NCBI GenBank assembly: GCA_046350555.1
Contig: JAXMAF010000010.1
Location: 62,001-126,000, forward strand
DNA: 64,000 nucleotides
Direction: 5' to 3'
DNA from: JAXMAF01 sp046350555
GTDB lineage: Bacteria > Planctomycetota > Phycisphaerae > Phycisphaerales > SM1A02
Translations under genes and position numbers: made by a program
Notes under the pieces: model-generated
Told to the model about the DNA's origin: nothing
What the model saw: the letters and a program-made list of their open reading frames with translations, nothing else
Databases searched by the model: none
In this document: in pieces, positions 1 through 9,857 of the stretch
Numbering within the stretch: position 1 is the stretch's first letter
Layout: each line of letters opens with the position of its first letter

Positions 1-412
1 GCTGCGCTCGATGCGCCCCGATGCCGAGAAGGACGGCCCGCAGCTCGCCAACGAGGACGACGACCGCGCGACCCGCGTCGGCCGGGTGCTTCGACGCTTC
101 CGCATCGACGAGCTGCCGCAGCTCGTGAACGTGCTGCGCGGCGAGATGAGCGTCATCGGTCCGCGGCCGGAGCAGATTCCCTTCGTGGAGCACTTCAAGC
201 AGGAGCTGCCCTTCTTCGGCTCGCGTCATCTCGTCAAGCCGGGCATCACCGGCTGGGCGCAGATCCGCTGGGGCTACGCGTCGGACCTGCCCGAGGTGCA
301 GCAGAAGCTCGTGCACGACCTCTACTACGTCAAGCACATGTCGCTCTGGCTCGACGCCTACATCGTCGGCCGGACGGTCTGGATCGTGGCGACGGGGTTC
401 GGCGCGCGGTGA
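1..412 (+). CDS. Exopolysaccharide sugar transferase, C-terminal part (5' truncated by window edge)
   Basis: The reading frame enters from the left edge and ends at TGA 410-412; only the last ~136 residues are present. It matches the C-terminal catalytic part of the bacterial sugar transferase family (WcaJ/ExoY type), which moves a sugar phosphate from a UDP-sugar to undecaprenyl phosphate at the inner membrane to start capsule or exopolysaccharide synthesis. Visible family motifs are RRFRIDELPQL, then MSVIGPRPE, then KPGITGWAQIR, and the aromatic-rich DLYYVKHMSLWLD segment near the C-terminus. Substrate sugar cannot be told from this part. Confidence 0.9.
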   Translation, partial: LRSMRPDAEKDGPQLANEDDDRATRVGRVLRRFRIDELPQLVNVLRGEMSVIGPRPEQIPFVEHFKQELPFFGSRHLVKPGITGWAQIRWGYASDLPEVQQKLVHDLYYVKHMSLWLDAYIVGRTVWIVATGFGAR

Positions 413-430
413 GACGGTCGTCGACATGAT

Positions 431-500
431 CACTCCGGTGCACCCCGGTGCACCCCGGTGCAACCCGGTCCGACCGGGTTCGACCGGGTTCGACCGGGTT
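431..500. repeat. Two adjoining 10-bp tandem repeats with an internal palindrome
   Basis: Positions 431-470 hold about four copies of CACCCCGGTG-like units and 471-500 hold three perfect copies of CGACCGGGTT. Where they meet, AACCCGGTC (462-470) and GACCGGGTT (472-480) form a 9-bp inverted repeat with a 1-nt spacer. The block lies between the sugar transferase and the promoter of the next gene. Confidence 0.8.
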
Positions 501-540
501 CGGCCGCGGCCGATCCCGCGCCGGCCATGCGCCCGGGTCC

Positions 541-546
541 TACGCT
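541..546 (+). promoter_or_regulatory. -10 box TACGCT, leaderless-type
   Basis: TACGCT ends 5 bp before the GTG start at 552. This spacing puts the transcript start at or next to the start codon. No Shine-Dalgarno sequence is present. Confidence 0.5.
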
Positions 547-551
547 CGCGC

Positions 552-1130
552 GTGAAGCTCTACACGCGCACCGGCGACGATGGCACGACGGGTCTCTTCT
601 CCGGCGCCCGCGTCAGCAAGGACCATCCGCGCATCGAGGCGTACGGGACGGTCGACGAGCTCAACTCGCACCTCGGGCTGGCGGCCGCGGCGTGCGGCGA
701 GCATCGGTTCGAGCGGCGCCTGCGCGAGATCGTGGGCGAGATCCAGTCGCGGCTCTTCGACATCGGCGCCGACCTCGCGACGCCCGAGGGCGCGCGGAAC
801 GAGGCGAAGATCATGCGGCTCGACGACCGGCACGTCGAGGAGGCGGAGCGCTGGATCGACGAGATCGACGGATCGAACGCGCCCATGCGCCACTTCGTGA
901 TGCCCGGCGGCACCGAGCTCGCGGCGCGGCTGCACGTGGCCCGCTGCGTCTGCCGCCGCGCCGAGCGGCTCATGGTGACGCTCAACCACGCCGAACCGGT
1001 GACACCCGCGGCGATCCGCTACGTCAATCGGATCAGCGACCTGCTCTTCGCCGCGGCGCGCCGCGCCAACAAGGAGGCGGGCGTGGTCGATCTGCCGTGG
1101 ATTCCCGCGCGAGGTGCCGGCGAGGCGTGA
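552..1130 (+). CDS. pduO: PduO-type cob(I)alamin adenosyltransferase
   Basis: This 192-residue protein adenosylates the cobalt of corrinoids with ATP, the last activation step of coenzyme B12. The N-terminal YTRTGDDGTTGLFSG loop and the following YGTVDELNSHLGLA are the ATP-binding signature of the PduO family. The downstream RCVCRRAER and NRISDLLFAAAR motifs are also typical, and the length fits. I chose GTG 552 because the family begins a few residues before YTRTGD and a -10 box sits 5 bp upstream. An open frame back to 426 runs through tandem repeats and is not credible. It is a single gene, convergent with the next one. Confidence 0.93.
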   Translation: MKLYTRTGDDGTTGLFSGARVSKDHPRIEAYGTVDELNSHLGLAAAACGEHRFERRLREIVGEIQSRLFDIGADLATPEGARNEAKIMRLDDRHVEEAERWIDEIDGSNAPMRHFVMPGGTELAARLHVARCVCRRAERLMVTLNHAEPVTPAAIRYVNRISDLLFAAARRANKEAGVVDLPWIPARGAGEA

Positions 1131-1137
1131 CCGGGCG

Positions 1138-3867
1138 CTACGGCCGGAGCCTGCCCAGCGCCTCGAGCCGCTTCCTGTGCACATCGCGCCCCGGCTCGAG
1201 CAGCACGAGCGCCTCGAGATGCATCCGCGCGTCCTCCAGCCGGCCCGCCTCGATGGCGATCGCGGCCGCGAGTTCGCGCGTCGACGCGTCGTAACCATCG
1301 ATCCGCACGGCCTTCGTGGCCGCGGCGAGCGCGTCGTCGAGGCGTCCCGCGGCGCGGTGCAGCCGGGCGAGCTCGAGCGCATACGCGGCGGAGTGGACCT
1401 CGTAGCGATCGAGGAAGGTCAGGTGCGGGACGGCCTGCTGCGGATCGTCGCCGGCGAGCAGGTGCTTCGCGAGGACGCGGTGCGGGTACGGATCGACCGG
1501 CCGAAGCTCCATGTAGCGGCGCAGCAGCGCCGTGGTCGCCTCGTCGAGCGAGGCCCCGCCCCGCTCGCGCCGGCGCAGCGCGAGCTCGATGAGGTCCGGG
1601 TGATCGGGGAACTCCTCGCGCCAACGGGCGAGCGTCTCGTCGTCGATGGTCACCGCGGGACGCACGAGCGCCGGCCACGCGTCGCGCTCTCGCTCCGCCT
1701 CGGGCCCGTCGATGCCGCCGAGCCGGGTGTCGCCGATCCGCTCGGTCAGCGAGCCGACGGCGCCGTCCAGCCGGGCCTGCCTCGCGTCGCGAAGCTGATC
1801 GACGAGCGCCGGGTCGTCGTCGCGCAGGCGATCCGTCAGCTCGGTCATCGACGGTGTCGCGTCCATGCCCCACGCCTGCACCTGTCCGCGCGCCCACGCG
1901 AGGAAGTCCTTGAAGAACTCGGCCCGCGTCATGCCGAGCGCCTCGGGAATCGCCTTCTCCTCGCGCACGCCGTCGAAGTAGCGGTCGATCAGCCGCACCA
2001 CCGCGCTGTCCCCGAAGCGGGAGTTCATGAACTCGACCATCCATGCGCCCTGCGCGTACGCGAGCTGGCGATCCTGTGGCCGGCGCGGGCGCACGAACGC
2101 CCAGTTGATCTCGTCGAGATCGAAGAGGGTGCCGTTGGCGAGCTCGCGGGCGAGCATCTGGCACGTCTGGTAGCTGCGCGGCGCCGTCTCGACGCTGACG
2201 GCCGCGGCCTCGGTCAGCCAGTGCGGAATCCGGTTGCGCGTCTGGTCGAGCGTGATCGTGTGGGTGTACTCGTGGCGCAGGACCTGGAGCCAGTCGTACG
2301 GTCCAAGGTGCAGGCGCTTCGGTCCGTCGCGCGGTGCCTCGAGGGCGATGACCGGTCCGGTGCACGCGGCGATCGTGTGGATCCACGGCGCGCCGGTGAT
2401 GCGCACCGAGAAGAACTGGTGATCGGGCATGAGCTCGATGACGGTCTTGCGCGACGGCTCGTGCTCGAAGCGCTTCACGAGATCCTCGTGCATGGAATCC
2501 AGGGCCGCGGGCATCATCCGGGCGACGGCCTCGTCGACGCCGGGGCGGTAGCGGATCAGGAAATGCCTCGATTCGAGCTCCTTGAACCCATCGAGTTCCT
2601 GGAGCAGCACGAGCGAGTTGGCCGCCCGCTTGTTGAACGGATCGATCCGCGCCACCTCCTCGAGCGCCAGCCGGGCCCGCTCGTCGCGGCCCGACTGCAT
2701 CTCCAGCAGGCCCAGCTCGATCCGCGGCGCGGGCCAGCTCGGCTGCCGCTTCACCGCCTCGCCAAGCATCTCGGCGGCGAGCTCGTACTGGCGCTGTTCC
2801 GAGAGGTGCCGCCCCACGTCGTACCACGCGCCCGCGACGCCCGGGGAGAGGGCGTCGCAGCGCGCCAGCGCGGCGCGCATCGCGGTGTCGTCGAAGGCGA
2901 GCGCCTCGGTCGCCGCCAGCAGCGCCAGCGCCGGGCGCATGGTCGGCCACGTCGCCAGGATCGCCTCGAGCCGCGGCCTGGCGGATTCGGGATCGTCCTG
3001 CACCAAGGCCATCTCGGCGAGCAGCAGGTCGGCGAGCGGATGCGCCGGATTGATCCGCCGCAGCGCCTCCGCGGCGGTGCGGGCGCTGTCGAAGTCGAAG
3101 CGCGACAGCGCCACGCGCCCGAGCATCGCCCACGCCTCGCTGCACCGCGGGTTGAGCGCGAGGGCCTCGTGGAGCGCGTCGACGGCCTCCGCGGCGTTGT
3201 CCTTCTCGAGCAGGAGCTCGGCCTCGACGAGCCGCGCCGGCCAGTTCAGCCGGTCGAGGTCCTCGGTGCGCCTGGCCGAGGAGCGTCACCATCGTCTGGA
3301 AGTCCTTCGCGGGCTGGCACGCGCATCGCGCCCGGACCATGAGCCGCCTGCACGCCTTCGACGAGGTCGTCGGGCGCGATCGACCTTCCGCGCCAGCAGG
3401 CGTTGCACGGGCGCATCGACGGCGACGTCCGCGTCGGCGAACCGTCCGAGGGTCTCCAGCGCCTCGGCCCGCAGCCGCGCGGCGCGCATCGAGTCCAGTC
3501 CGTCGAGCAGGGCGATGGCGCCCTCGGCGTCGCCGGCGAGGAGCCGGGCCTCTGCGCGAACGTCGCGCGGCGCTGCGTCGTCGCGCAGCGCCGGATGATC
3601 GAGTTCCCAGGCGACGAGCGCCGCCAGGGCCTGCCGCGCGGGGGTGTCGAGGTCGCGCTCGTCCCACACGCCGTGAAGGATGCGAAGGTCCTTGCGCTCG
3701 TCGGGCTTGAGCCAGTCGGCGGCGATGGCCTTCGCGGCGGCGTCGCCGAGACGGAATCCGGCTGGAACCAGCGGAACGGAGGCGTCCTGCGCCGAGGCCC
3801 GGGCGGGGCCTGGAAGGGCGGCGACGGCCAGCGCGAGCGAAACGGCCGTGACGACGAGTGCTCGCAT
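1138..3867 (-). CDS. Exported TPR / peptidase-MA family protein, interrupted by frame changes
   Basis: The start at 3867 gives a signal peptide (MRALVVTAVSLALAVAAL..ARASA). TPR-like repeats follow, then a peptidase-MA region with HEYTHTITLDQ near + strand 2250-2270 and a further C-terminal TPR segment; the zinc-binding HExxH class is represented by HEYTH. The frame is broken between about 3390 and 3260: sensible protein moves through three frames (LLARKVDRA, then PDDLVEGVQ, then RLMVRARCACQP.., then EDLDRLNWPARLVEAE) and returns to the first, with a TGA near 3286 in the original frame. Each step equals a +1 base or -2 bases. The 1138-3126 part is intact over 662 residues. Substrate unknown; likely periplasmic or outer membrane. 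Confidence 0.75.
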
Positions 3868-3873
3868 GGATTG

Positions 3874-3879
3874 AGGTTA
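3874..3879 (-). promoter_or_regulatory. -10 box TAACCT, leaderless-type
   Basis: On the minus strand TAACCT ends 6 bp before the ATG at 3867, the same spacing as many other genes here. Confidence 0.45.
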
Positions 3880-3971
3880 TGCGATGCGCGCATGGCGGCC
3901 GGCGCGCGCACGGGCGTCGCCGATCGCCGAGGGGCCGCCGCGGCCGCGCCCGACGCGCCATCGTGCGCACC

Positions 3972-3977
3972 TACATT
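3972..3977 (+). promoter_or_regulatory. -10 box TACATT, leaderless-type
   Basis: TACATT ends 5 bp before ATG 3983. No ribosome binding site can fit in this gap. Confidence 0.5.
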
Positions 3978-3982
3978 GCCGC

Positions 3983-5329
3983 ATGAGCACCGATCGCTCC
4001 GTCGCCGGCGACCTGGGCGTCTTTCCCGTCCTCGCGGGCGACGTGCACCTCAACCACGCCGGCGTCGCGCCGCTGCCGCGCCCCGTGGCCGACGCGATGC
4101 GCGCCTACCTCGACGACTGGTCGTGGCGCGGGCCGCAGGCGTGGGCGTACGCGCGGATCGCACGGCTGCGCGACCTCGCCGCGCGGCTGATGGGCGCGGC
4201 CGGCGCGGACGAGATCGCGATCGTGCCCAACACATCGACCGGGCTGGCGATCGTCGCGGCGGGGCTGGGCGGAGCGGCCGGCGCGCGCGGCGAGGACGCC
4301 CCGGGCGCGCGGGAGGGATCGGGCGCCATCTCGTCGGTCCATCCTCGCGGTCTCGGGCGCGGCGACGTCGTCGTCACGACCGCCGTCGAATTCCCGGCGA
4401 ATCGCTACGCATGGCAGGATCGCGTGCGCGACGGCCTCGAGCTCGTGATCGTCCCGGCGAGCGACGGCTCGGGCCGCTTCGTGCGCGACGACGAGATCGT
4501 CGCGACGATGCACCGGGCGTTCGGCGCCCGCCCGACGGCGCCATCGACGGGGGCCGGCACGAAGCTCCTCGCGATCAGCCACGTGCAGTTCGCGACGGGC
4601 CAGCGCCACGACCTTCCGATGCTCTGCGCCGAGGCGAGGCGGCTCGGCGCGCTCGTCTGCGTGGACGCCATCCAGTCGCTCGGCCAAACGCGCTTCGACG
4701 CCGAGGGGTGGGGCGTCGACTTCGCGAGCGCCGACGGGCACAAGTGGATGCTCGGCCCCGAGGGCGCCGGCGTGCTCTACGTTCGGCGCGAGCATCTCGA
4801 CCGGCTTCATCCGCCGCTGGTCGGCTGGCTCAGCACCGCGAATCCCTTCGACTACGACCGGTACGACCCGACGCTGCATCCGACCGCGCAGCGCTACGAG
4901 CCCGGCGCGTTCCCGATGGCGGGCGTGGTGGGGCTTGCGGCGGCGCTCGAGATCCTGCTCGCGGAAGGCGTCGAGCGGATCGAGCCGCGCATCGCGGAAC
5001 TCGCCACGCGCCTCGCCGATCACGCGAGGCGCGCGGGCTGCATCGTGCACTCGCCGCAGCTGGATGGCGCCATGGCCCTCGATGCGACGGCCGACGCACG
5101 TGCCGGGGCCGGCGCGAGCGGCGGGTCGGCTGCGCCGTGCGGAGGAATCGTCGCGATCGAGCCGCCGGCAGGGATTCCGCCCGTCACGTTCGAGCAGCGC
5201 GTGCGCGAGCGTGGCGTCCACGGCGTCGTGCGCCGCGGCCTCTTCCGGCTCTCGCCGCACTTCTACAACACGATCGAGCAGATGGATCGAGCCGGAAGCG
5301 CGCTGGCCGAGGCCGTCGCGGCAGGATGA
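3983..5329 (+). CDS. Class V aminotransferase (cysteine desulfurase/epimerase-like)
   Basis: A 448-residue PLP enzyme of fold type I. It opens with HLNHAGVAPLPRPVADAM, the start typical of this class. The PLP lysine lies in SADGHKWMLGPEGAGVLYV, and the C-terminal substrate domain includes LFRLSPHFYNT. Cysteine desulfurases, isopenicillin-N epimerase-like and kynureninase-like enzymes all share these motifs, so the reaction is not settled. Two glycine/alanine-rich inserts (near 4276-4330 and 5089-5140) interrupt the core. It stands alone between divergent and convergent neighbours, with a leaderless-type promoter. Confidence 0.85.
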   Translation: MSTDRSVAGDLGVFPVLAGDVHLNHAGVAPLPRPVADAMRAYLDDWSWRGPQAWAYARIARLRDLAARLMGAAGADEIAIVPNTSTGLAIVAAGLGGAAGARGEDAPGAREGSGAISSVHPRGLGRGDVVVTTAVEFPANRYAWQDRVRDGLELVIVPASDGSGRFVRDDEIVATMHRAFGARPTAPSTGAGTKLLAISHVQFATGQRHDLPMLCAEARRLGALVCVDAIQSLGQTRFDAEGWGVDFASADGHKWMLGPEGAGVLYVRREHLDRLHPPLVGWLSTANPFDYDRYDPTLHPTAQRYEPGAFPMAGVVGLAAALEILLAEGVERIEPRIAELATRLADHARRAGCIVHSPQLDGAMALDATADARAGAGASGGSAAPCGGIVAIEPPAGIPPVTFEQRVRERGVHGVVRRGLFRLSPHFYNTIEQMDRAGSALAEAVAAG

Positions 5330-5473
5330 TGCGGCGATCCGCCGGCGGCAGCGACGGGCGTCCCGTGCTCCGATGCCGCGTGGACGCTCGTGGACGAGAG
5401 GTCGCCAACGTGCTCGTCCAGGCCGCGAGCGCCGCGGGCGCGACGTCGCGCACAGGGTGCACCGGCGGCCGTC

Positions 5474-6772
5474 TCACACACCCAGGAGCATCCGCTCCGG
5501 CCGCTCCACGCAGTTCCTGACGTGCACGAGGAAGCCGACCGCCTCCGCGCCGTCGATGATGCGGTGGTCGTAGCTGAGCGCAAGGAACATCATCGGCCGC
5601 AGGGCGATCTGTCCCGGATTCGACGGATCCTCGACCGGGCGCCGCTTGATCGTGTGCATGCCGAGGATGGTCGACTGCGGCGGGTTGAGGATCGGCGTGC
5701 TCATCAGCGATCCGTAGACGCCGCCGTTGGAGATCGTGAACGTGCCGCCGGTCATCTCGTCGAAGGCGAGCCGGCCGTCGCGTGCGCGCGTGGCGAGATC
5801 CTTGATCGCCCGCTCGACGCCGGCGAGCGAGAGCGCCTCGGCGTTGCGCACCACCGGGACGACGAGCCCCTTGTCGGTGCCGACCGCGACGGCAACGTCG
5901 ATGAAGTCGTGGTACTCGATCTCCGTCGCGGTGCCGCGCGAGTCGCCGACGATGTACGCGTTGACCCGCGGGAACCTTCGCAGCGCCGAGACGCACGCCA
6001 GCACGAAGAAACCCATGAATCCGAGCCCGACGCCGTGGGTCTTCTCGAACTGCTCCTTGTGGGCGTCGCGGAGGCGCAGCACCTCGGTCATGTCCACCTC
6101 GTTGAAGGTGGTGAGCATCGCCGCGGCGTGCTGGGCGTCGACGAGCCGTTGCGCGATCGTCTGGCGCAGCTTCGTCATCCGTTCGCGGCGCGACGAGCGT
6201 GTTCCCGGCGCAGCCGCGGCCGGCGCGGCGCCGGAGGTCGGCGCCGGCGACGAAGGCGCCACGCGCCCGCCGATTGCGGGGCTCGATGCGGGCGGGGCCG
6301 CGGCTGGAGCGATCGACGCGGCGAGGACGTCGTCCTTGGTGACGCGCCCCGATGGACCCGTGCCCGCCACCGCGGCGATGTCGACGCCCTTGTCGGCGGC
6401 GATCTTCCTCGCGACCGACGTGGCCCGCACGCCGTCGCCCGAGGCGTGCCTCGGGTCCGCGGCGGCCGGCGCGGTCGCGGCCGTGGCGCTCCCCGCGGCG
6501 CCGGGCCTGGCCGCCGTTGCATCCGCCGGACGCGCGGCACCGTCGTTGATCTCGCCGATGAGCGCGCCGATGGCGTGTTCGGTCCCGGTCTTCGCCTTCA
6601 CGGAGAGCTTGCCGTGCGACGGCGACCGAAGTTCCTGCGTGGCCTTCTCCGACTCGATCTCGACGAGCACGTCGTCCTTCTCGACCCAGTCGCCTTCCTG
6701 CTTGTGCCACATGCCGAGCGTGACTTCGTTGATCGATTCGCCGAGGCTGGGGATGGTGATTGGAATGGGCAT
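5474..6772 (-). CDS. odhB: Dihydrolipoyllysine succinyltransferase, E2 of 2-oxoglutarate dehydrogenase
   Basis: The 432-residue E2 core of the 2-oxoglutarate dehydrogenase complex transfers succinyl groups to CoA in the TCA cycle. The lipoyl domain is at residues 1-78 with the lipoyl lysine K43 in EIESEKATQEL. An Ala/Pro linker leads to the peripheral subunit-binding domain (TSVARKIAADKGVDI..GRVTKDDVL), and the catalytic domain ends with SYDHRIIDGAEAV, which carries the active-site His and Asp. The start MPIPITIPSLGES matches the family exactly. It lies 74 bp downstream of sucA, so the two probably share a transcript. No lpd (E3) gene is adjacent. Confidence 0.96.
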   Translation of the reverse strand: MPIPITIPSLGESINEVTLGMWHKQEGDWVEKDDVLVEIESEKATQELRSPSHGKLSVKAKTGTEHAIGALIGEINDGAARPADATAARPGAAGSATAATAPAAADPRHASGDGVRATSVARKIAADKGVDIAAVAGTGPSGRVTKDDVLAASIAPAAAPPASSPAIGGRVAPSSPAPTSGAAPAAAAPGTRSSRRERMTKLRQTIAQRLVDAQHAAAMLTTFNEVDMTEVLRLRDAHKEQFEKTHGVGLGFMGFFVLACVSALRRFPRVNAYIVGDSRGTATEIEYHDFIDVAVAVGTDKGLVVPVVRNAEALSLAGVERAIKDLATRARDGRLAFDEMTGGTFTISNGGVYGSLMSTPILNPPQSTILGMHTIKRRPVEDPSNPGQIALRPMMFLALSYDHRIIDGAEAVGFLVHVRNCVERPERMLLGV

Positions 6773-6846
6773 TGGGTGGCGACGTGCGGTGCGTGCGATG
6801 GTTGGGCGGGAGCGGAGGGGCCGATGGACGCGGCGGACGGGGATCC

Positions 6847-9723
6847 TCACTTCGCGGCGACGACGGCCGGCGCCCCGGCGCCGATCGCCTCGCGGAGGAT
6901 CTTCTCCTGCTCCTGCGAGTGGATCTTCGAGCTGCCGGCCGCGGGGGACGCGTTGGCCGGACGGGTGATGCCATCGACCTCCAGCCCGAGCCGCTCGCGC
7001 AGCGTCGCGTCGACGAAGCGCCACGCTCCCATGTTGCGCGGCTCCTCCTGCACCCAGACGATCTCGCTCGCGGCGGTGTAGCGGTCGCGAAGGAGCTCGC
7101 CGAGGCGCTCCTCGGGGAACGGGAAGAGCTGCTCGAGGCGCACGATCGCGACGTCCGTGCGACCGGCCTTGGCCCGCTGCACGACGAGCTCGTGGCCGAT
7201 CTTCCCGCTGCACAGCAGGACGCGCTTGATCGACTTCGGCTCGCGCACGGTCGCGTCGTCGAGCACCATCTCGAACGAGCCGTCGACCAGGTCGCTCACG
7301 CGGCACATCGCCGCCGGCAGTCGAAGCATGCTCTTGGGCGACATGATCACCAACGGCTTGCGGAAGCGCACCTTCACCTGCCGGCGCAGCAGGTGGAAGA
7401 TCTGCGCCGCCGAAGTCGGGTAGCAGACCTGCATGTTGTCGTTGGCGCAGAGCTGGAGGAAGCGTTCCAGCCGCGCCGACGAATGCTCGGGCCCCTGGCC
7501 CTCGTAGCCGTGCGGCAGCAGCAGCACGAGGCCGCTGTGACGCTGCCACTTGACCGCGGCCGAGGCGATGAACTGGTCGAGCAGCACCTGGGCGCCGTTG
7601 GCGAAGTCGCCGAACTGCGCCTCCCACACGATGAGCATCGACGGATCGGTCAGCGAGTAGCCGTACTCGAAGCCGACGCACGCGCTCTCGGTGAGCGGGC
7701 TGTTGTGGACGCAGATGCGGGCCTGGCGGTCGTCGAGGTGGTCGAGCGCGCACCAGCCGTGTCCGTTCTCCTGGTCGACCACCACCGAGTGGCGATGGCT
7801 GAACGTGCCGCGCTCGACGTCCTGGCCGGTCAGGCGCACCGCGTGGCCTTCCAGCAGCAGCGAGCCGTACGCGAGCAGCTCGCCCATCGCCCAGTCGACG
7901 GGGGCGTCCCTGTCGACCATCGTGCCACGCTCCTCGAGCAGGCGGGCGACGGTCTTGTGCGGCCTGAATCCCTCCGGCACGGCGCCCAGTGCGCGGCCGA
8001 TCGCCGCCAGCCGCTCGCGCGCGACGCCGGTCGCGACGGCGTCGAAGGAGTAGTCCGCCACGAAGCCGGCCCAGCGCCCGAAGAAGGGATCGATCGCCGG
8101 ATCCACGGGCTGCTGCTTGGCGCTGGTCTGCGCCGCGTCCATCGCCTTGGCGACCTCGTCGCCGATCGCCGCGATGACCTCGCGCGTCGCGACGCCCTCG
8201 TTCACGAGCTGCTCGGCGTAGCGCTGAAGCACCGGCCGATGCTTGCGCACGCGCGCGTAGAGCAGCGGCTGCGTGAACGACGGCTCGTCGGTCTCGTTGT
8301 GGCCGTGCTTGCGGTAGCACCACATGTCGATCACGACGTCGTTCTTGAACGCCTGCCGGTACTCGAGCGCCAGCCGCGACACCCACGCGCACGCCTCGGG
8401 ATCGTCGCCGTTCACGTGGAAGATCGGGGCATCGACCATCTTCGCGAGGTCGGTGCAGTAGACGCCGCTGAAGCTGTCGGAGGGATCGGTGGTGAAGCCG
8501 ACCTGGTTGTTGATCACCACGTGCAGCGAGCCGCCGACCGTGTAGCCCTTGAGCGACATCATGTTGAAGCACTCGGCGACGACGCCCTGGCCTGGAAGCG
8601 CCGCGTCGCCGTGGATCACCACCGGCACGACCTTCTCGCGGGCGGTGTCCTTGCGCAGCCGCTGCTTCGCCCGCGTGCGCCCGAGGACGACCGCGCCGAT
8701 GAACTCCAGGTGCGAGGGATTCGCCGCCAGCGTCAGGCGCACGGCATGGCCGCTGCTGGTCGTGCGGTCGCTCGAGTAGCCCTGGTGGTACTTCACGTCG
8801 CCGCCGCCGGCGAGGAAGTCCTCCGTCCAGGCCTCGTCGAACTCGGTGAAGACCTGCGCGTAGGTCTTCTGGAGGATGTTCACCAGCACGTTCAGGCGGC
8901 CGCGGTGCGCCATGCCCAGGGCGAGCTCCTCGACGCCGTTGGCCGGGGCCAGCTCGATGAACTGGTCGAGCATCGGCACGAGCGACTCGCCGCCCTCGAG
9001 GCCGAAGCGCTTCTTGCCCGTGTAGCGGTTGTGCAGGAAGTTCTCGAAGCCATCGGCCCGCGCCAACTGGCCAAGCAGGTGCAGCTTCGCGTCGGCGCTG
9101 AAGACCGGTCGGTTGCGCGTGCCTTCCATCCGTCGCTGGAGCCACCGTCGCCGCTCGCGGTCCTGGATGTGCATGTACTCGACGCCGATGCTGCGGCAGT
9201 ACGTCTGTTCGAGCAGCTCGACGATGTCGCGCAGCCGCGCCGGATTCTCCAGGGGCAGGATGCCCGGATCGAACCGTTCGTCGAGGTCGGCATCGCTCAG
9301 CTCGAACGACTCGAGCGTGAGCTGGTCCGGGAACGGGCGGGACGTTCCGAGCGGATCGAGCGACGCCGCCAGATGGCCGATGTTGCGGTAGTGGAAGACG
9401 AGCGAATCGACCTTGCCCTGGCGCGTGTGGGCGATGTCGGTGGCGAGCGGCCGCGCGGCCGCGCCGGCGGACGCGGACTCCTGCACGTCGCCGCGCGGAC
9501 GACCGGGCTGGCCGCCCTCGGGACGGGAGTCGTCGAGCCGCGCGACACCCAGCTCGTACCCGCGGAAGAAGTGCTGCCACTGGACGTCGACCGACGCGGG
9601 GTCCGAGGACCACTGGCGGTGCAGTTGCTCGATGTACTCGCCCTGCCAGCCGTTGACGGAGGCGCTCGGCAGCAAGGGCATGTCGGGCATGGCGGGGTGG
9701 CTCGGTCGGCCGTCGATTGACAT
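6847..9723 (-). CDS. sucA: 2-oxoglutarate dehydrogenase E1 component
   Basis: A 958-residue thiamine-diphosphate E1 that decarboxylates 2-oxoglutarate. The N-terminal E2-binding segment (NGWQGEYIEQLHRQW..FFRGYELG) is present. ThDP/Mg binding shows as MAHRGRLNVLVN, IHGDAALPGQG and VINNQVGFTTDP; later motifs include YRKHGHNETDEPSFTQPL and HGYEGQGPEHSSARLERFLQL. Length fits the family. I used ATG 9723; ATG 9690 (MPDMPLLPS) is the alternative, and neither has a strong Shine-Dalgarno. Upstream of it on the same strand is priA in another frame. Confidence 0.95.
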   Translation of the reverse strand: MSIDGRPSHPAMPDMPLLPSASVNGWQGEYIEQLHRQWSSDPASVDVQWQHFFRGYELGVARLDDSRPEGGQPGRPRGDVQESASAGAAARPLATDIAHTRQGKVDSLVFHYRNIGHLAASLDPLGTSRPFPDQLTLESFELSDADLDERFDPGILPLENPARLRDIVELLEQTYCRSIGVEYMHIQDRERRRWLQRRMEGTRNRPVFSADAKLHLLGQLARADGFENFLHNRYTGKKRFGLEGGESLVPMLDQFIELAPANGVEELALGMAHRGRLNVLVNILQKTYAQVFTEFDEAWTEDFLAGGGDVKYHQGYSSDRTTSSGHAVRLTLAANPSHLEFIGAVVLGRTRAKQRLRKDTAREKVVPVVIHGDAALPGQGVVAECFNMMSLKGYTVGGSLHVVINNQVGFTTDPSDSFSGVYCTDLAKMVDAPIFHVNGDDPEACAWVSRLALEYRQAFKNDVVIDMWCYRKHGHNETDEPSFTQPLLYARVRKHRPVLQRYAEQLVNEGVATREVIAAIGDEVAKAMDAAQTSAKQQPVDPAIDPFFGRWAGFVADYSFDAVATGVARERLAAIGRALGAVPEGFRPHKTVARLLEERGTMVDRDAPVDWAMGELLAYGSLLLEGHAVRLTGQDVERGTFSHRHSVVVDQENGHGWCALDHLDDRQARICVHNSPLTESACVGFEYGYSLTDPSMLIVWEAQFGDFANGAQVLLDQFIASAAVKWQRHSGLVLLLPHGYEGQGPEHSSARLERFLQLCANDNMQVCYPTSAAQIFHLLRRQVKVRFRKPLVIMSPKSMLRLPAAMCRVSDLVDGSFEMVLDDATVREPKSIKRVLLCSGKIGHELVVQRAKAGRTDVAIVRLEQLFPFPEERLGELLRDRYTAASEIVWVQEEPRNMGAWRFVDATLRERLGLEVDGITRPANASPAAGSSKIHSQEQEKILREAIGAGAPAVVAAK

Positions 9724-9758
9724 GGTTGAAGGTCGGTGAAGGATGCTGGAAACGCCCG

Positions 9759-9764
9759 ATTGTA
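9759..9764 (-). promoter_or_regulatory. -10 box TACAAT upstream of sucA
   Basis: TACAAT on the minus strand lies 35 bp before the sucA ATG and predicts a leader of about 29 nt. It falls in the gap between the priA stop and sucA, so sucA-odhB can be transcribed independently. Confidence 0.4.
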
Positions 9765-9857
9765 ACGGCCATCGGCCGCCGCCGACGGCTCGTGGGCGGT
9801 GCATTCTCGACGCCGTTCGACGAGCCGCGAGCCGTGGCTTGCGCGGTGCACCGCGCT

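Noticed and set aside
462..480. Inverted repeat as a terminator of the sugar transferase
   Set aside because: No T-run follows, and the arms are part of tandem repeat units, so the palindrome may be a by-product.
1114..3342. Long open frame on the plus strand opposite the peptidase-MA gene
   Set aside because: Arg/Ala/Glu-rich translation without motifs; it mirrors the real minus-strand gene in a GC-rich genome.
6760..9720. 986-codon plus-strand frame opposite sucA
   Set aside because: Full-length antisense shadow of sucA; composition is unnatural and sucA is unambiguous.
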